From Sinosporangium siamense (lineage in GTDB: Bacteria > Actinomycetota > Actinomycetes > Streptosporangiales > Streptosporangiaceae): a stretch of DNA of 64,000 bases. Positions 15,444 to 24,662 of the stretch are shown here, piece after piece. The stretch spans positions 62,001-126,000 of the forward strand of contig NZ_BOOW01000036.1 of the NCBI RefSeq assembly GCF_016863435.1, in the 5' to 3' direction. The notes under the pieces were generated by a model. That model worked only from the letters and a program-made list of their open reading frames with translations, ran no database searches and was not told where the DNA came from. Position numbers and translations under genes: made by a program. The first letter of the stretch is position 1. Each line of letters starts with the position of its first letter.

Positions 15444-18400
15444 TCACGTTCCCGCGGCCGGCTCCTTCGCGGCGGTCAGCCCGGCCAGCGCCTCGGCGGC
15501 ACGCTCGCGATAGGCGGCCACCCCCGACAACTTGATGTCCTCGTAGCCGCGGATGAGATCGGGCAGCTCGGCCACGGCCACCACCCGCTCGGCGGTGTCC
15601 GGCGTCAGGTGCCGCATCGCACGCCGCAGGTCGCCGGTGTATTCCGCGATGAGCCGCCGCTCCGTCCGCCGCACATGCGCCAGGCCGAACGGGTCCAGCT
15701 TGGTGCCACGCAACCCGCGCATGCCGTACAAGACCTTGAAGGCCGGGTCGAACCACGTGCCGAGCCGGATCTTGCGCCGATAACCCATCGCCCGGAAGAT
15801 CGGCGGGTGGAGGTTGTAGGCCACCTTCGCCCCTGGACCGAACTCCGCGGCGATCCGAGCCCGCTCCACCGGGTCCAGGTGCAGCCGCGCCACTTCGTAC
15901 TCGTCCTTGTATGCCATCAGTTTGTGCAGGTGGCGGGCATATGCCTCGGTCACCTGGGTGCCGCCGCCGGGAAGTGCGGCCCGCTCCTCTTCCAGCACGG
16001 CGCGTACGGCTTTCGCATAGCTCGCCGCGTAACTGATGTTCTGGTAAGCCGCCAGGTCGGGCACCCTGACCGTGAGCAGCCGGTGCAGTTCGCCGCCAGG
16101 TGTCGCGCCGACCGACTCGATGAGCGCCGCCTCGGCGGGAGCCGGCGCCGGGGCGACCGGCTCGGCCGGCTTGCCGGCCCGCTCGACCGACTCGGGCGCG
16201 GCGACGACGGCCCGCCCCCAGTGGAAGGCGGCGAGTGTGCGCTCGGCGGCCTTGCCGCCGGAAAGCCGGATGGCCCGCTCGATCGCGCCGAGGCTCAGCG
16301 GGATCAGCCCCCGCTGCCAGGCCGCCCCGACGACCAGCGTGTTCGCCGGCATGTGGTCGCCGAACAACTCCTTGGCGAGCTCCTCGGCGGAGAAATAGAC
16401 GTTGAGCTCGCGCCGCGTCCGCGACTCAAGCGCGCCGATCGGCGAGCCGAGGTCGGTAACGTGCCGGGACGGGTCGACGACCATCGCGCCCGTCGGCACA
16501 AGGCTCGTCGACACCACGGCCACCGTACGCTCGCGGTCCGCCGTCGCCAGGTGCTTCGGATCGGTCGCCCCGATCAGGTCCAGCGCGAGATAGGCGTCGA
16601 CGCTCGCCGCGCTCGCCCGCCCCGACCGGTCGTGCGGACCGTCGAAGATGCGCACGTCGGAGACGACCGTGCCGCCCTTCTGCGCCAGACCGGTCTGGTC
16701 GAGCCCCCGCGACCGCTTGCCGTCGAGCATCGCGGCGGTGCCGAGGATCTGCGCCACCGACACCACCCCCGTGCCGCCGATGCCGACCAGCCTGATCACG
16801 GCCTCACCGGTCACGACCGGCTCCGGCAGCGGCAGCGCCGGGGGCGCGGGCACCGCCACACGCTTCTTGGTCTTCTTGCCGGGCACGATGGTCAGGAAGG
16901 ACGGGCAGTCACCCTCGACGCAGGAGTAGTCCTTGTTGCACGACGACTGGTGGATCTCGGTCTTCCGCCCGAACTCCGTCTCGATCGGCAGCACCGACAG
17001 GCACTCCGACTTCTTCCCGCAGTCCCCGCATCCCTCGCAGACCCGCCGGTTGATCGCGACCCGCGTGGCCGGTTCTGGCGCCTCCCCGCGCTTGCGCAAC
17101 CGCCGCCGCTCGGCGGCGCACTGCTGGTCGTGGATGAGTACGGTGACCCCCGGCACCTCGGCGAGCTCCCGCTGCGCGTCGGTGAGCGCCGAGCGGTCGC
17201 GCACCTCCGCGATCGACGCCAGCCGCACGCCCCTGTAGCGGCCGAGCTCCTCGGTGGTGACGATGACGCGGCGCACGCCCTCGATCTCCAGCCACCTGGT
17301 CAGGTCGGCGACCGCGAGCGACGGCTGGATGATCTGGCCGCCGGTCATGGCCACCGCGCTGTTGTAGAGGATCTTGTAGGTCACGTTCACCCCGGCTCCG
17401 ACGGCGGCGCGCACGGCGAGTGAGCCGGAGTGGTGGAAGGTGCCGTCGCCGAGGTTCTGGAAGATGTGCGGCGTGTCGGTGAAGGGGGCCTGGCCGATCC
17501 ACTGGGCGCCCTCGCCGCCCATCTGGGTCATGCCGGTGAACTCGCCCTTGCCCTCCGGGTTCAGCACGATCATCGTGTGGCAGCCGATGCCGCCGGCGAC
17601 CGGCGCGTTGTCGGGCACCGAGGTGGAGCGGTTGTGCGGGCAGCCAGAACAGAAGAACGGCGTGCGCTTCGGGCCGAGCAGGGTGAGCGGCGCGGGCCGT
17701 GAGATGACCTTGAGGCCGGCGGCGACGTGCTCGCCGAGCCCCTTACGGCGAAGCCGGGCCCCGATGGCGCGGGCGGCGAGGTCGGCGTCGAGGCCGCCCG
17801 TGGGCGGGATGAGCGGCTTGCCGTTCTCGTCGGTCTTGCCGAGGATCCTGGGCGCGTTGGCTGTGCCGTACAGGATGTCCTTGAGCGCGGTCTCCAGGAC
17901 GGGGGCCTTCTCCTCGATCACGAGCAGCTCTTCGAGGTTGCTCGCGAAGTCGCGCACGATCTCGGGTTCGAGCGGCCAGAGCATGCCGATCTTGAGCAGC
18001 CGGATGCCGAGGGCGCGCAGGGCGTTGTCGTCGAGGCCGAGCTTGGTGAATGCCTCGCGCACCTCGTAGTAGCCCGCGCCCGCGGCGACGATGCCGAGCC
18101 AGGCGCCGGGGGCGTTGACGGTGACGTGGTTGAGGCGGTTCGCGGCGGCGTAGGCACGGGCGAGGCCGAGCCGGGGGCCCCACAGCGTGCGCTCCATGTC
18201 GAGGGAGGCGGGGGCGAGGAGTGTGCTGTTCGGGACGTGGCGGTACGGCGTGCCGTTGAACTGGACCGTCGGCACGATCGGCGTCACCCGGCCGGCGCCC
18301 ACCGACACGGTGCCGGTGCCGTCCACGACATCGCTGATCGCCTTGAGCGCGACCCACAGGCCGCTGGCCCTGGACAGGCCGACGGCGTGGCGGCCGAAGT

Positions 18401-18950
18401 CGAGCAGCTCCTGCACGCTGCCCGGGTAGAGCACGGGCATGCCGAGGGAGGCGAGCAGGCTTTCGCTGGCCGAGGGCAGGGTGGAGGATTTGCAGGTCGG
18501 GTCGTCGCCGCACAGGGCGACCAGCCCGCCGTGCGGGTGCGCGCCCACGTGGTTGCCGTGGCGGAACGCGTCGGCGGCCCGGTCGACGCCCGGGGCTTTG
18601 CCGTACCAAACGCCGAGCACACCCCGGTGGCGCGGGCGGGGCAGTGAGGGGACCAGTTGGCTGCCCCAGACGGCGGTGGCGCCGAGCTCCTCGTTCTGGC
18701 CGGGTTTGTGCACGACGTTGAGGGGTTCGGCGTGGCGGTGCGACCGGGAGAGCTCCAGGTCGAAACCGCCCAGCGGGGAGCCGGGGTAGCCGGAGACCAT
18801 GGTCGCGGTGTCGAGCCCGGCCGTCCGGTCGGCTCGCATCTGGTCGAGGATCACCCTCACCAGGGCTTGTGTGCCGCTGAGGAAGACCTCTCCTTCGGGG
18901 AGGAGGTACCGGTCATCGACGGTGACCTCGCGGGCTTCAGAGATCGTCAT
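15444..18950 (-). CDS. Indolepyruvate ferredoxin oxidoreductase, fused subunits
   Basis: A 1168-residue cytoplasmic enzyme of the 2-oxoacid:ferredoxin oxidoreductase superfamily, which oxidatively decarboxylates aryl- or branched-chain 2-oxoacids to acyl-CoA using thiamine diphosphate and Fe-S clusters. The N-terminal part holds the pyrimidine-binding core (VSGYPGSPLGGFDLELSRSH). The middle has the diphosphate-binding core with GIGCHTMIVL and a Cys-rich cluster region near residues 633-675 (RVCEGCGDCGKKSECL; SCNKDYSCVEGDC). The C-terminal part is the gamma-like domain (IRLVGIGGTGVVSVAQILGT). I start at ATG 18950 (MTISEAREV), ten codons inside the longest frame, because it has an AGGTGG-like site upstream. 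The divergent Lrp gene probably regulates it. Confidence 0.88.
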   Translation of the reverse strand: MTISEAREVTVDDRYLLPEGEVFLSGTQALVRVILDQMRADRTAGLDTATMVSGYPGSPLGGFDLELSRSHRHAEPLNVVHKPGQNEELGATAVWGSQLVPSLPRPRHRGVLGVWYGKAPGVDRAADAFRHGNHVGAHPHGGLVALCGDDPTCKSSTLPSASESLLASLGMPVLYPGSVQELLDFGRHAVGLSRASGLWVALKAISDVVDGTGTVSVGAGRVTPIVPTVQFNGTPYRHVPNSTLLAPASLDMERTLWGPRLGLARAYAAANRLNHVTVNAPGAWLGIVAAGAGYYEVREAFTKLGLDDNALRALGIRLLKIGMLWPLEPEIVRDFASNLEELLVIEEKAPVLETALKDILYGTANAPRILGKTDENGKPLIPPTGGLDADLAARAIGARLRRKGLGEHVAAGLKVISRPAPLTLLGPKRTPFFCSGCPHNRSTSVPDNAPVAGGIGCHTMIVLNPEGKGEFTGMTQMGGEGAQWIGQAPFTDTPHIFQNLGDGTFHHSGSLAVRAAVGAGVNVTYKILYNSAVAMTGGQIIQPSLAVADLTRWLEIEGVRRVIVTTEELGRYRGVRLASIAEVRDRSALTDAQRELAEVPGVTVLIHDQQCAAERRRLRKRGEAPEPATRVAINRRVCEGCGDCGKKSECLSVLPIETEFGRKTEIHQSSCNKDYSCVEGDCPSFLTIVPGKKTKKRVAVPAPPALPLPEPVVTGEAVIRLVGIGGTGVVSVAQILGTAAMLDGKRSRGLDQTGLAQKGGTVVSDVRIFDGPHDRSGRASAASVDAYLALDLIGATDPKHLATADRERTVAVVSTSLVPTGAMVVDPSRHVTDLGSPIGALESRTRRELNVYFSAEELAKELFGDHMPANTLVVGAAWQRGLIPLSLGAIERAIRLSGGKAAERTLAAFHWGRAVVAAPESVERAGKPAEPVAPAPAPAEAALIESVGATPGGELHRLLTVRVPDLAAYQNISYAASYAKAVRAVLEEERAALPGGGTQVTEAYARHLHKLMAYKDEYEVARLHLDPVERARIAAEFGPGAKVAYNLHPPIFRAMGYRRKIRLGTWFDPAFKVLYGMRGLRGTKLDPFGLAHVRRTERRLIAEYTGDLRRAMRHLTPDTAERVVAVAELPDLIRGYEDIKLSGVAAYRERAAEALAGLTAAKEPAAGT

Positions 18951-19004
18951 CGTCGCCACCTGTCTCGCGTTTATCCCCACAACCTGCGGGAATGGGGCAA
19001 GGTT

Positions 19005-19064
19005 ATGTCAGAGCTCATGACATTCGATGCTGATATTTGACCGAAGTGGCTGGTCTATTAGCAT
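19005..19064. promoter_or_regulatory. Operator-like repeats between oxidoreductase and lrp-type gene
   Basis: Two inverted repeats fill this short AT-rich divergent promoter. ATGTCA-N7-TGACAT is at 19005-19023. ATGCTGATA (19027-19035) is matched by TATTAGCAT (19056-19064), 8 of 9 bases complementary with a 20-bp spacer. Placement suits Lrp/AsnC binding that controls both directions. Confidence 0.5.
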
Positions 19065-19072
19065 TTGATGTT

Positions 19073-19525
19073 ATGGATGCCACAGACCGCGCAATTTTGC
19101 GTCTCCTCCAGGTCGAGGGCAGGATGAGCAACCTTGAACTCGCCGAGCGTGTACGGCTCACGCCCTCTCCGTGTCTGCGCCGGGTCCGTAACCTTGAGGA
19201 GACGGGGGTGATCACGGGTTATCGCGCCGTGGTGGATCCTGCCGCCGTGGGGCGGGGGTTCCAGGTGATCGTCTTCGTCGAGCTCACGGGGCAGGACGCC
19301 GAGACCGTCCGGGCATTCGAGGAGGCCGTCATGGACATCGACGACGTGATCGAATGCCTGCGCATGTTCGGGCGTCCCGACTATGTGCTGCGGGTGGCCG
19401 TGGCCGACATGGAAGCGTTCAGCAAGCTCAGGATGGAGAAACTCGGCCGGCTGCCAGGGCTCGACAAGATGACCTCGCAGATCGCAATGAAAAGCTTTAA
19501 ATCTGCTGGAACCCTTCCGCTGTAA
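19073..19525 (+). CDS. Lrp/AsnC-family transcriptional regulator
   Basis: The start ATG 19073 gives 150 residues, the usual family length; a TTG 36 bases upstream would add an odd extension. Residues 1-60 form the winged helix (DATDRAILRLLQVEGRMSNL; LTPSPCLRRVRNLEE). Residues 65-145 form the RAM/effector-binding domain (FVELTGQDAETVRAFEEAVM; GRPDYVLRVAVADMEAF). It is divergent to the indolepyruvate oxidoreductase gene with operator-like repeats between, so amino-acid-responsive control of aromatic or branched amino-acid catabolism is likely. Confidence 0.9.
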   Translation: MDATDRAILRLLQVEGRMSNLELAERVRLTPSPCLRRVRNLEETGVITGYRAVVDPAAVGRGFQVIVFVELTGQDAETVRAFEEAVMDIDDVIECLRMFGRPDYVLRVAVADMEAFSKLRMEKLGRLPGLDKMTSQIAMKSFKSAGTLPL

Positions 19526-19548
19526 GGGGTCTGGGACGGGGTGAGGCC

Positions 19549-21141
19549 ATGCGTTGTGTACGTTCCCTGACGGAGCCCGCCGGGCGGCGGGCTCCCCGGA
19601 GGCGGACCCACCGCATCTTCCTGCGCGCCGCCGCGTCGGCCACGGCGGTCACCGGCGCCCTCACCCTCTCGGCCGGCCACGGCGCCACGGGCACGGTGGA
19701 CGCCGGGTCGCCGAAACCCTCACCCTGCGGCTCCTCTCAGTGCCAGACGCTCGACGGACACCGCGTCGAATACGGCACGATCAGCAGGCCGCTGCTGAAA
19801 GATCAACCGAAACTTGGCACAACACCCGTCGGCTACGCCCGCGTGCTGCGCACCCGGCTTGACAGACCCGCGGCCGGCACTCTCATGGTCAACCCCGGCG
19901 GTCCAGGCGCCCCCGCGATCAGCGAGGCCAAAGGCTACATCGCCCAGTTCAAGGACCTGCTGACCGACTACGACCTGCTGCTCATCGACCCGCGCGGCAC
20001 CGGCCGCTCCGGCGAGGTGAGCTGCCACGTGAAACGCAGCGAGATCGCCCACTCGGGCAGGCTGGGCTTTCAGGAGAAGGTCGCCCGCTGCGCCGCCGAA
20101 CTCGGGCCCAGGGCCGCCGCCTACACCTCCGCCGCCACCGCCGACGACTTCGACGCGGTCCGCGCGCACCTCGGCATCGACAAACTCGTGCTCTTCGGCA
20201 CCTCCTACGGCACCTACCTCATGCCGATCTACGCCCAGCGCCACCCCTCACGGGTGAAGAGCATCGTGTTGTCGGGCGCCTACCCGCTCAACACCGACCC
20301 CCTCGGCCGCGACAGCGCCCAGGCGGTCTCCCTCGACCTCCAGCGCATCTGCGCGCGCAGCGGCGAGTGCGACGGGAACCAGGCCGTCCGCGACCTCACC
20401 ACCTTCGCCGCGCAGCTGCGCGAGAAGCCCCTCAAGATCTCGCTAAAGGTAGGCGACAAGACGCGGAACGTCACCTTCGACGAGTCCATGCTCGCCTCTC
20501 TGCTGTTCACCGGGGCCAGCAGCGGCGTCGGCTCCAAGCCCGACGAGCCGAGCATGCTCGGCGGCCTGCCGTCCGTGCTCGCCGCCGCGGTCAAGGGCGA
20601 CTACAAGGGGCTGCGCTCCATGCTTGAGCAGACGGCCTCGGGCCGCGCGGCCCATGACGACTTCCAGTCCATGGCGGTCGTCTGCAACGACTATCCCCGG
20701 CCGTTCTCCGTCGACGCCTCCATCCCGCAGCGCCGCGAGCAGTTCGCCGACGCCCTCGCCCGGACCCGGCCCGGCGACTTCGGCGCCTTCAGCGCCCGCG
20801 GCTTCACCGGGGGCCTCGACGACCTCGCCGACGCCTGCATCACCTGGCCCCGCGTGAACACCGCCCGCCCCTACGTCTCCACCGGCCGCTTCCCCGACGT
20901 CCCCGTCCTGGTGCTATCGGGCGACCTCGACGCCAACACCACCGTCCTCGCCGGCCGCCGCGCCGCCGCCCAGTTCAAGAACGTCACCTTCCTGGTGGTC
21001 CCCAACATGGGCCACACCCCCGACGCCGACCCCGGCGGCTGTGTCACGGGCATCATCGTCAAGTTCATCCGCACCGGCGACGTCGGCCGCGCCACCTGCC
21101 TCTCCGACCTACCCGCCATCAAGGTCAAACCCCCGGGCTAG
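19549..21141 (+). CDS. Secreted alpha/beta-hydrolase, tripeptidyl aminopeptidase-like
   Basis: A 530-residue exported enzyme. The N-terminus has many Arg residues then a hydrophobic stretch (FLRAAASATAVTGALTLSAG), a long actinomycete signal peptide. The fold markers are the oxyanion VNPGGPGAPA, YDLLLIDPRGTGRSGEV, nucleophile elbow FGTSYGTYL (Ser near residue 224), acid in LSGDLDANT and base in NMGHTPDADPGGC. The C-terminal part matches the TAP-like domain of SlpD/Tap peptidases that trim N-terminal peptides from secreted proteins. It begins 23 bp after the Lrp gene in the same direction, so it could be cotranscribed. Confidence 0.85.
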   Translation: MRCVRSLTEPAGRRAPRRRTHRIFLRAAASATAVTGALTLSAGHGATGTVDAGSPKPSPCGSSQCQTLDGHRVEYGTISRPLLKDQPKLGTTPVGYARVLRTRLDRPAAGTLMVNPGGPGAPAISEAKGYIAQFKDLLTDYDLLLIDPRGTGRSGEVSCHVKRSEIAHSGRLGFQEKVARCAAELGPRAAAYTSAATADDFDAVRAHLGIDKLVLFGTSYGTYLMPIYAQRHPSRVKSIVLSGAYPLNTDPLGRDSAQAVSLDLQRICARSGECDGNQAVRDLTTFAAQLREKPLKISLKVGDKTRNVTFDESMLASLLFTGASSGVGSKPDEPSMLGGLPSVLAAAVKGDYKGLRSMLEQTASGRAAHDDFQSMAVVCNDYPRPFSVDASIPQRREQFADALARTRPGDFGAFSARGFTGGLDDLADACITWPRVNTARPYVSTGRFPDVPVLVLSGDLDANTTVLAGRRAAAQFKNVTFLVVPNMGHTPDADPGGCVTGIIVKFIRTGDVGRATCLSDLPAIKVKPPG

Positions 21142-21213
21142 CGATCATCCTCCCTCTACCATCGGAGGCATGGACAAAGCCCAGGGGGGACCTCTTCGGC
21201 CTGCGCTTCCAAG

Positions 21214-21318
21214 CTGTTGGAGCGGCAGATCGAGCGTGACAATCTTCGCGATCTAATCGTTTCCGCGAAAGCCGCGCACGGCCCCCTCGACACGGCGGAG
21301 CTGCGGCCAAACGTGCCG
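21214..21318 (+). pseudogene. C-terminal remnant of a small antitoxin-like protein
   Basis: The frame reads LLERQIERDNLRDLIVSAKA then AHGPLDTAELR. This resembles the C-terminal helices of actinobacterial ribbon-helix-helix antitoxins, which often carry 'RDNLR.LI..A...HGP.D'. No DNA-binding N-terminus precedes it, and the frame runs without its own stop into the histidine kinase gene. A toxin partner is absent. Identification is by pattern only. Confidence 0.3.
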
Positions 21319-21355
21319 TTCTCCGCGGAGAAACCGACGTGTCGGAGGCCGGCCA

Positions 21356-21373
21356 CAACACCGCCAGGTGTTG
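21356..21373 (-). terminator. Small hairpin after the histidine kinase gene
   Basis: CAACACC-GCCA-GGTGTTG forms a perfect 7-bp stem immediately after the minus-strand stop at 21378. Confidence 0.45.
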
Positions 21374-21377
21374 ACGC

Positions 21378-22787
21378 TCAGGTGATTTCCTTCAGCGGCA
21401 GGCGGACCTGGAAGCAGGTGTCGCCGGGGCGGGATTCGACGCGGAGGTCGCCGCCGTGGCGGCCGGCGACGATGCGGAAGGAGATGTCCAGGCCGAGGCC
21501 GGTGCCCTCGCCGACGGACTTGGTGGTGAAGAAGGGCTCGAAGATGCGTTCGCGCAGCTCCTCGGGCACACCGTGGCCGGTGTCGCAGATCTCGACGAGG
21601 GCCGAGTCGTGGCCGCGTGAGGTGCGCACGGTCAGGGTTCCGGTGTCGCCCATGGCGTCGAGGGCGTTGTGGATGAGGTTGGTCCACACCTGGTTGAGCT
21701 CACCGGCATAAGCGGGAATGGGCGGAAGGTCGGGATCGTAGTCCGTGACCACGCTGACGCCTGGCGGGATCTTGCCGCGGAACATCGTCAAAGTGCTGTC
21801 GAGCAGCTCCCGCACGTCGATCACCTGGTAGGGGGCCCGGTCCATCTGGGAGTACTGCTTCGCCGAGTCCAGCAGCGTGGTGATGCGCTCGGTGGCGTCG
21901 GTCACCTCGTCGAGCATCTGGTTGATCTCGGTCGCCCCCGCCAGCCATCGCACCGCCGCCGGCAGGTGCTCCCCGCCTACCGCCTGCCGCAGCTTGTCGA
22001 GGTGGTCCGCCTTGAAACCGACCGACACCAGCGTCGGCGCCAACTCCCAGCTCTCCTCGACCCCGGCGTCCTCAAGCTGCTCCGCCAGCTCGTCCTCGGC
22101 GTCCGAGACCTCAAGCGGTGAGCGCGCCGGCTGCTCCGCCGTGTTCCTGGCGCACTCCTCCTGCATCTCGATCAGCGCCCGGAGCCGCTCAGGTGCGATG
22201 CCCGCCTCCGCCAGGTCGGCCAGCTGGCGGCGGGACTCGCCGACCTCCTGCCGCAGTTCGCCGACCGCGCGGGCCGCCGCGGCGGCCGGGTTGTTCAGCT
22301 CGTGCGTGAGGCCCGCGGTGATCGTGCCGAGCGCGGTGAGGCGCTGTCTGCGGTCCACGAGCTCACGCCAGGTGAGCCCGCCGAGCCGCGCGCCGTCGAG
22401 CAGGTGCACGGCCATCGGGAACCAGTCGTGCATCATCTGCCCGAACCGCTTGGCGGGCAGCACAAAGAGCCGGGACGGCGCCGTGGTGCGCAGCGAGTGG
22501 CCGTAGAACAGCGGGGCACGATCGCCGAGATAGGCCGTGACGGCTCCGCCGTACACCCCCGGCTTGGAGGTGGGCTCGCCGGAGACCGGGCCCGTGGTGC
22601 TCTGGAGCGTCATGACGATCTCGCCCTCGATGAGCACGACGAAGATCTCGGCCGGCTCGCCCTGCCGCACGATGAACTCGTCCGCGTCGTGCGCCTGCAC
22701 CTCGCCGTGGGAGGCGAGCCAGGCCAGCCGATCGTCGTCCAGCCGCTCGAAGAGGAACAACCGCCGGAGCTCATCGCGATCGATCAT
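21378..22787 (-). CDS. Histidine kinase with cyclic-nucleotide-binding domain
   Basis: The start ATG 22787 overlaps the stop of the upstream gene (ATGA), giving 469 residues. Residues 5-135 form a cNMP-binding beta-roll ([31 protein letters not shown]). Residues 150-300 form a dimerisation/phosphoacceptor helix with His162 ([20 protein letters not shown]). Residues 350-465 form the HATPase domain ([44 protein letters not shown]). It has no membrane segments. The coupled partner carries a receiver domain fused to a thioredoxin-reductase-like enzyme, so this kinase probably phosphorylates that protein. Confidence 0.88.
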   Translation of the reverse strand: MIDRDELRRLFLFERLDDDRLAWLASHGEVQAHDADEFIVRQGEPAEIFVVLIEGEIVMTLQSTTGPVSGEPTSKPGVYGGAVTAYLGDRAPLFYGHSLRTTAPSRLFVLPAKRFGQMMHDWFPMAVHLLDGARLGGLTWRELVDRRQRLTALGTITAGLTHELNNPAAAAARAVGELRQEVGESRRQLADLAEAGIAPERLRALIEMQEECARNTAEQPARSPLEVSDAEDELAEQLEDAGVEESWELAPTLVSVGFKADHLDKLRQAVGGEHLPAAVRWLAGATEINQMLDEVTDATERITTLLDSAKQYSQMDRAPYQVIDVRELLDSTLTMFRGKIPPGVSVVTDYDPDLPPIPAYAGELNQVWTNLIHNALDAMGDTGTLTVRTSRGHDSALVEICDTGHGVPEELRERIFEPFFTTKSVGEGTGLGLDISFRIVAGRHGGDLRVESRPGDTCFQVRLPLKEIT

Positions 22788-24529
22788 GTCTTCTCCAGGT
22801 AGCGGTGGACCATGGCCACCGCCATCGCGCCCTCGCCTACCGCGGAGGCGACCCGCTTGATCGAGTCGGCCCGCACGTCGCCCGCCGCGAACACGCCGGG
22901 CACGTTGGTCTCCAGGAAGTACGGCTCGCGCTGGAGCTGCCATCCCCTCGGCCGCTGGCCGGCGGCCGTCAGATCGGGGCCGGTGAGCAGGAAACCCTTA
23001 CGGTCGCGCTCGACGGCGTCGCCCAGCCAGTCGGTGTACGGCTGAGCCCCGATGAACACGAACAACCACTCGGCCGGGCTCGTCCACGTGTTGCCCTCGG
23101 GGCCGCGGAACGTGAGCCGCTCCAGGTGACCGTCGCCCTCACCGGCGATCACCTCGGTGTGGGTGTGCACGACGATGTTGGGGATGCGGCCGATCTGCTC
23201 GATGAGATAGTGCGACATCGACTTCTCCAACCCGTCGCCCCGCACCAGCAGGTGCACCTTGCTCGCGTAGCCCGACAGGTAGACCGCGGCCTGGCCCGCC
23301 GAGTTGGCCGCGCCCACGATGTAGACGTCCTGGTCGCAGCAGGAGGGGGCCTCGGTGATGGCGGCGCCGTAGTAGACGCCCCGGCCGACGAAGTCGGAAA
23401 GGCCGGGCGCGCTGAGCCGCCGGTAGGAGACGCCGGTGGCCAGGATCACGGTGTGGGCCGCGAGGCTCTTGCCGTTCGCGAGTCCGAGCACCTTGGTCTG
23501 GCCCTTGACCGACAGGTTGGTCACCTCGCAGGCCAGCAGTAGTTCGGCGCCGAACTTCTGGGCCTGCCGCCGGGCCCGGTCGGCGAGTTGCCCGCCGGAC
23601 ACGCCGTCGGGGAAGCCCAGGTAGTTCTCGATCCGGGAACTCTGCCCGGCCTGCCCGCCCGAGGCGTGCATCTCGACGAGCACCGTGCTGAGGCCCTCGG
23701 AGGCGCCGTAGACCGCCGCGCCCAGCCCGCCCGGCCCGCCGCCGATGACGACAAGGTCGTAGAAGTCGGTTGTGGGGGCGGTCGACAATCCCACCGCCTC
23801 GGCGAGCTGCGCGCTGGTCGGCGCGGCCAGCGTGACGCCGTCCGAGGTCACCACCAGCGGCAGCTTGTCCGCCGGCACGTGCCCCTCCGGGTGGTCCTTC
23901 ATCTCGCACACCTCGGCCGCGGCCGCGACGAGCTGGGCGCCCTCGTTCTCCTCGGCCAGCAGCCACCGGTAGGGCACCTGGTTGCGGGCGAGGAAGTCGC
24001 GCACCTCGTAGGACCGGGCCGACCAGCGGGCCCCGACCACACGCAGCTCCGCCGTACCCCGGCGGTCGGTGCGCTGCCAGGCGTCGAGCTGGGCGTCGAT
24101 CACCGGGTAGAACTTCTCCTCCGGCGGGTCCCAGGGCTTGAGGAGGTAATGATCGAGGTCGACGACGTTGATCGCCTGGATGGCGGCGTCGGTGTCGGCG
24201 TAGGCGGTCAGCAGCACACGGCGGGCATAGGGGTAGACGTCCATCGCCTGTTCGAGGAACTCGACGCCGTTCATCTGCGGCATGCGATAGTCCGCGAGCA
24301 GCAGGGCCACCTCGTCCCCGCGCAGGCGGAGCTCCCTGACGGAGTCCATGCACTGACCGGCGCTCTCGGCGCGCACGATCCGGTAGGCCGCGCCGTACTT
24401 CCGGCGCAGGTCCCGGGCCACCGAGCGGGACACGCCGGGATCGTCGTCCACCGTCACGATCACCGGCTTCAGTGCCGTTTGGGGTGATGTGGGTGGGGAG
24501 ATGTCCGGCTTCATGACAGCCCCGTCCAT
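22784..24529 (-). CDS. Receiver domain fused to a thioredoxin-reductase-like flavoprotein
   Basis: A 581-residue protein. Residues 20-150 form a response-regulator receiver (VIVTVDDDPGVSRS; phosphoacceptor Asp80 in LLLADYRMPQMNG; Lys131 in YLLKPWD). Residues 160-245 form a glutaredoxin/UspA-like linker. Residues 255-575 form a two-dinucleotide-binding flavoprotein with GGGPGGLGAAVYGA (263-276), VILATGVSYR and VFAAGDVR. The CxxC of thioredoxin reductase is not conserved: the aligned site reads SCCDQ (Cys397-Cys398). GGAAGG-type sequence supports ATG 24529. The pairing with a cNMP-domain kinase is a recurrent actinobacterial arrangement; signal and electron acceptor are unknown. Confidence 0.88.
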   Translation of the reverse strand: MDGAVMKPDISPPTSPQTALKPVIVTVDDDPGVSRSVARDLRRKYGAAYRIVRAESAGQCMDSVRELRLRGDEVALLLADYRMPQMNGVEFLEQAMDVYPYARRVLLTAYADTDAAIQAINVVDLDHYLLKPWDPPEEKFYPVIDAQLDAWQRTDRRGTAELRVVGARWSARSYEVRDFLARNQVPYRWLLAEENEGAQLVAAAAEVCEMKDHPEGHVPADKLPLVVTSDGVTLAAPTSAQLAEAVGLSTAPTTDFYDLVVIGGGPGGLGAAVYGASEGLSTVLVEMHASGGQAGQSSRIENYLGFPDGVSGGQLADRARRQAQKFGAELLLACEVTNLSVKGQTKVLGLANGKSLAAHTVILATGVSYRRLSAPGLSDFVGRGVYYGAAITEAPSCCDQDVYIVGAANSAGQAAVYLSGYASKVHLLVRGDGLEKSMSHYLIEQIGRIPNIVVHTHTEVIAGEGDGHLERLTFRGPEGNTWTSPAEWLFVFIGAQPYTDWLGDAVERDRKGFLLTGPDLTAAGQRPRGWQLQREPYFLETNVPGVFAAGDVRADSIKRVASAVGEGAMAVAMVHRYLEKT

Positions 24530-24619
24530 ATCCCGCCTTCCTACGGCTACTTACCTCTTTCTCGCAGCATGTCACATGGGTGCTGATTTTGATGCTCTAA
24601 GGGGGGCGGGGGACCACCC

Positions 24620-24648
24620 GGGGCCCCGCTCTGGGAAGCGGGGACCCC
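24620..24648 (-). terminator. Terminator of the sigma-factor operon
   Basis: GGGG-CCCCGC (24620-24629), loop of 8, then GCGGGG-A-CCCC (24638-24648) forms a 10-bp stem with a one-base bulge, 15 bp past the minus-strand stop at 24663. Confidence 0.5.
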
Positions 24649-24662
24649 AGGGGGCGCCGGCG

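Noticed and set aside
15441-17423. A 660-codon plus-strand frame opposite the indolepyruvate oxidoreductase
   Set aside because: The minus strand has unmistakable enzyme motifs; the plus frame is a codon-bias shadow rich in Arg and His.
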